Shown: positions 62,914 to 64,000 of the stretch, one piece after another
Numbering within the stretch: the stretch's first letter is position 1
Layout of the letters: each line of letters begins with the position of its first letter
Made by a program: the position numbers and the translations under genes
Notes under the pieces: model-generated
What the model was told of the DNA's origin: nothing
Seen by the model: the letters and a program-made list of their open reading frames with translations, nothing else
Database searches by the model: none
From: Pseudomonadaceae bacterium
GTDB lineage: Bacteria > Pseudomonadota > Gammaproteobacteria > Pseudomonadales > Pseudomonadaceae
Assembly (NCBI GenBank): GCA_030602315.1
Contig: JAUVZY010000013.1
Location: 1 to 64,000 of the forward strand
Length of the DNA stretch: 64,000 bases
Reading direction: 5' to 3'

Positions 62914-64000
62914 ATGCGGCCCACCTTTCCTGCCCGCTGGCTGATGCTGCTGGCCCTGACCCTCGCCGGTTGCGAACGCGCCACGCCGCCGGCGAGTGCG
63001 CCGCAGCCGGTGCTGGTGGTGCAGCCACAGGCCGCCGCCGCCCACCTGCAGCGCTATCCGGGGGAAGTGCATGCGCGCCACGAGCCGCAACTGGCCTTTC
63101 AGGTCGGCGGCAAGGTGGTCGAGCGCCGGGTGGAAGTCGGCGACCGGGTCGCCGCCGGTGCGCCGCTGGCCCGGCTGGACGCCGAGGATCTGCGCCTGCG
63201 CCGCGACGCGGCCCAGGCGCGTGTCGAGGCGGCGCAGGCGGCGTTGGGCGTGGCGCAGGCCGAGCAGCAGCGCTACCGGGCGCTGCTCGAGCGCCGGCTG
63301 GTCAGCCAGTCGCAATTCGACGCCATCGAAAACCGCTATCGCGCCGCCCGCGCCGATTTCGAACAGGCTACTGCCGAACGCCAGGTGGCGGCCAATCAGC
63401 TCGATCATGCGCTGCTCAGCGCGCCCCTGGCCGGGCTGATCGTGGCGCGCGCGGTGGAGGAGGGCCAGGTGGTGGCGGCCGGTCAGACCGTGTTCGTGCT
63501 GGCCGCCGACGGTGAGCGCGAGGTGGCGATTCACCTGCCGGAGCAGCAGTTCGCTGCCTTCCGCCTGGGCGATGCGGCGAGCATCGAGCTGTGGTCGCAG
63601 CCGGGTGAGCGCTTCGAGGGGCGCCTGCGCGAACTGGCGGCGGCCGCCGACCCCGCTTCACGCACCTTCGCCGCGCGCGTCGCCTTCGCCAGCCAGGTGG
63701 CCGTGGAGCCGGGCCAGAGCGCCCTCGTTACCCTGCACAACGGTGGCCGCCAGACGCTGGCCGTGCCGCTCAGCGCGGTCAGCGCCGAACAGGGGCAGCC
63801 CTTCGTCTGGCGGTTGCGCGCCGACCACACCCTGGAGCGGGTCAGCGTGCGCCTGGGTGCCTATGGCGAGGAACAGGTGCCGGTGCTCGAAGGGCTGAGC
63901 GCGGAGGACTGGATCGTGCTCGCCGGCGTGCATCTGCTGCAGGAGAACCAGCCGGTCCGCCCGCTGGACCGGGACAACCGCCCCGTGCGACTGGGCAGCG
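62914..64000 (+). CDS. RND efflux pump membrane fusion protein (3' end outside window)
   Basis: The first 362 codons are present, open to the end. Signal sequence with lipobox LAGC (Cys20), so it is a lipid-anchored periplasmic adaptor. Barrel-sandwich halves: ARHEPQLAFQVGGKVVERRV and later SAPLAGLIVARAVEEGQVV; between them a long helical hairpin (about 95-150) with RALLERRLVSQSQFDAIE. The beta-barrel part follows from about 205. It links an inner-membrane RND pump with an outer-membrane channel. The matching position in P. aeruginosa is near mexJK, but I cannot tell which pump it serves without the next gene. Confidence 0.9.
   Translation, partial: MRPTFPARWLMLLALTLAGCERATPPASAPQPVLVVQPQAAAAHLQRYPGEVHARHEPQLAFQVGGKVVERRVEVGDRVAAGAPLARLDAEDLRLRRDAAQARVEAAQAALGVAQAEQQRYRALLERRLVSQSQFDAIENRYRAARADFEQATAERQVAANQLDHALLSAPLAGLIVARAVEEGQVVAAGQTVFVLAADGEREVAIHLPEQQFAAFRLGDAASIELWSQPGERFEGRLRELAAAADPASRTFAARVAFASQVAVEPGQSALVTLHNGGRQTLAVPLSAVSAEQGQPFVWRLRADHTLERVSVRLGAYGEEQVPVLEGLSAEDWIVLAGVHLLQENQPVRPLDRDNRPVRLGS

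Overview
The window is a gene-dense, GC-rich chromosome segment from a gammaproteobacterium of the Pseudomonadaceae (the Pseudomonas/Azotobacter lineage). The evidence is the close match, from memory, of protein after protein to Pseudomonas aeruginosa and Azotobacter vinelandii families: NQR operon, SthA, 556-aa LeuA, 878-aa Ppc, BfrB/Bfd, XseA and RsmJ. Gene order also matches P. aeruginosa in blocks. Nearly everything is core chromosomal; there are no insertion sequences, prophage genes, CRISPR arrays, rRNA or tRNA genes that I can see.

Layout. 1-6.2 kb: tail of a methylthioinosine phosphorylase, then (minus strand) a SNF2-type ATPase lacking its usual N-terminal third, lying directly behind mfd and in the same reading frame. 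6.5-8 kb: a long-form GAPDH. 8.3-15.4 kb: a complete Na+-translocating NADH:quinone oxidoreductase operon, nqrABCDEF, with its maturation genes apbE and nqrM. 15.5-22 kb: sthA, a phosphodiesterase/PilZ group on the minus strand, and the lipoprotein release operon lolCDE. 22-30 kb: an alcohol dehydrogenase, leuA, a DUF2946 protein with the OprC/NosA copper receptor, cheV, and an M23 peptidase. 30-36.9 kb: a Na/Pi cotransporter, xseA, guaB and guaA.

36.9-39.6 kb is the most unusual region. Between guaA and a Tat-exported multicopper oxidase (neighbours in P. aeruginosa, from memory) lie a gene for the Shethna FeSII [2Fe-2S] ferredoxin, which protects nitrogenase from oxygen in Azotobacter, a NifX-family gene, two small genes I do not recognise, and a DUF1206 membrane protein. 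This points to a diazotroph or a relative of one, although no nitrogenase genes are in the window.

39.7-48.8 kb: multicopper oxidase, tadA, argF with an ABC ATPase, grxD, bfrB, bfd with a good Fur box, yaeQ, recJ and an Old Yellow Enzyme. 48.9-64 kb: prfB with its programmed +1 frameshift, lysS, a DUF1704 protein, a DUF4398/OmpA-like lipoprotein pair, ppc, adk, tsaB, several conserved hypotheticals, rsmJ, and the start of an RND membrane fusion protein that runs off the end.

Functional threads are respiration and redox balance (NQR, SthA, GAPDH), envelope lipoprotein traffic (LolCDE), copper handling (OprC, DUF2946, multicopper oxidase), iron storage (BfrB/Bfd/Grx), purine and amino-acid synthesis, and translation (PrfB, LysS, TadA, TsaB, RsmJ). 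Statements about other genomes are from memory; no database search was run.
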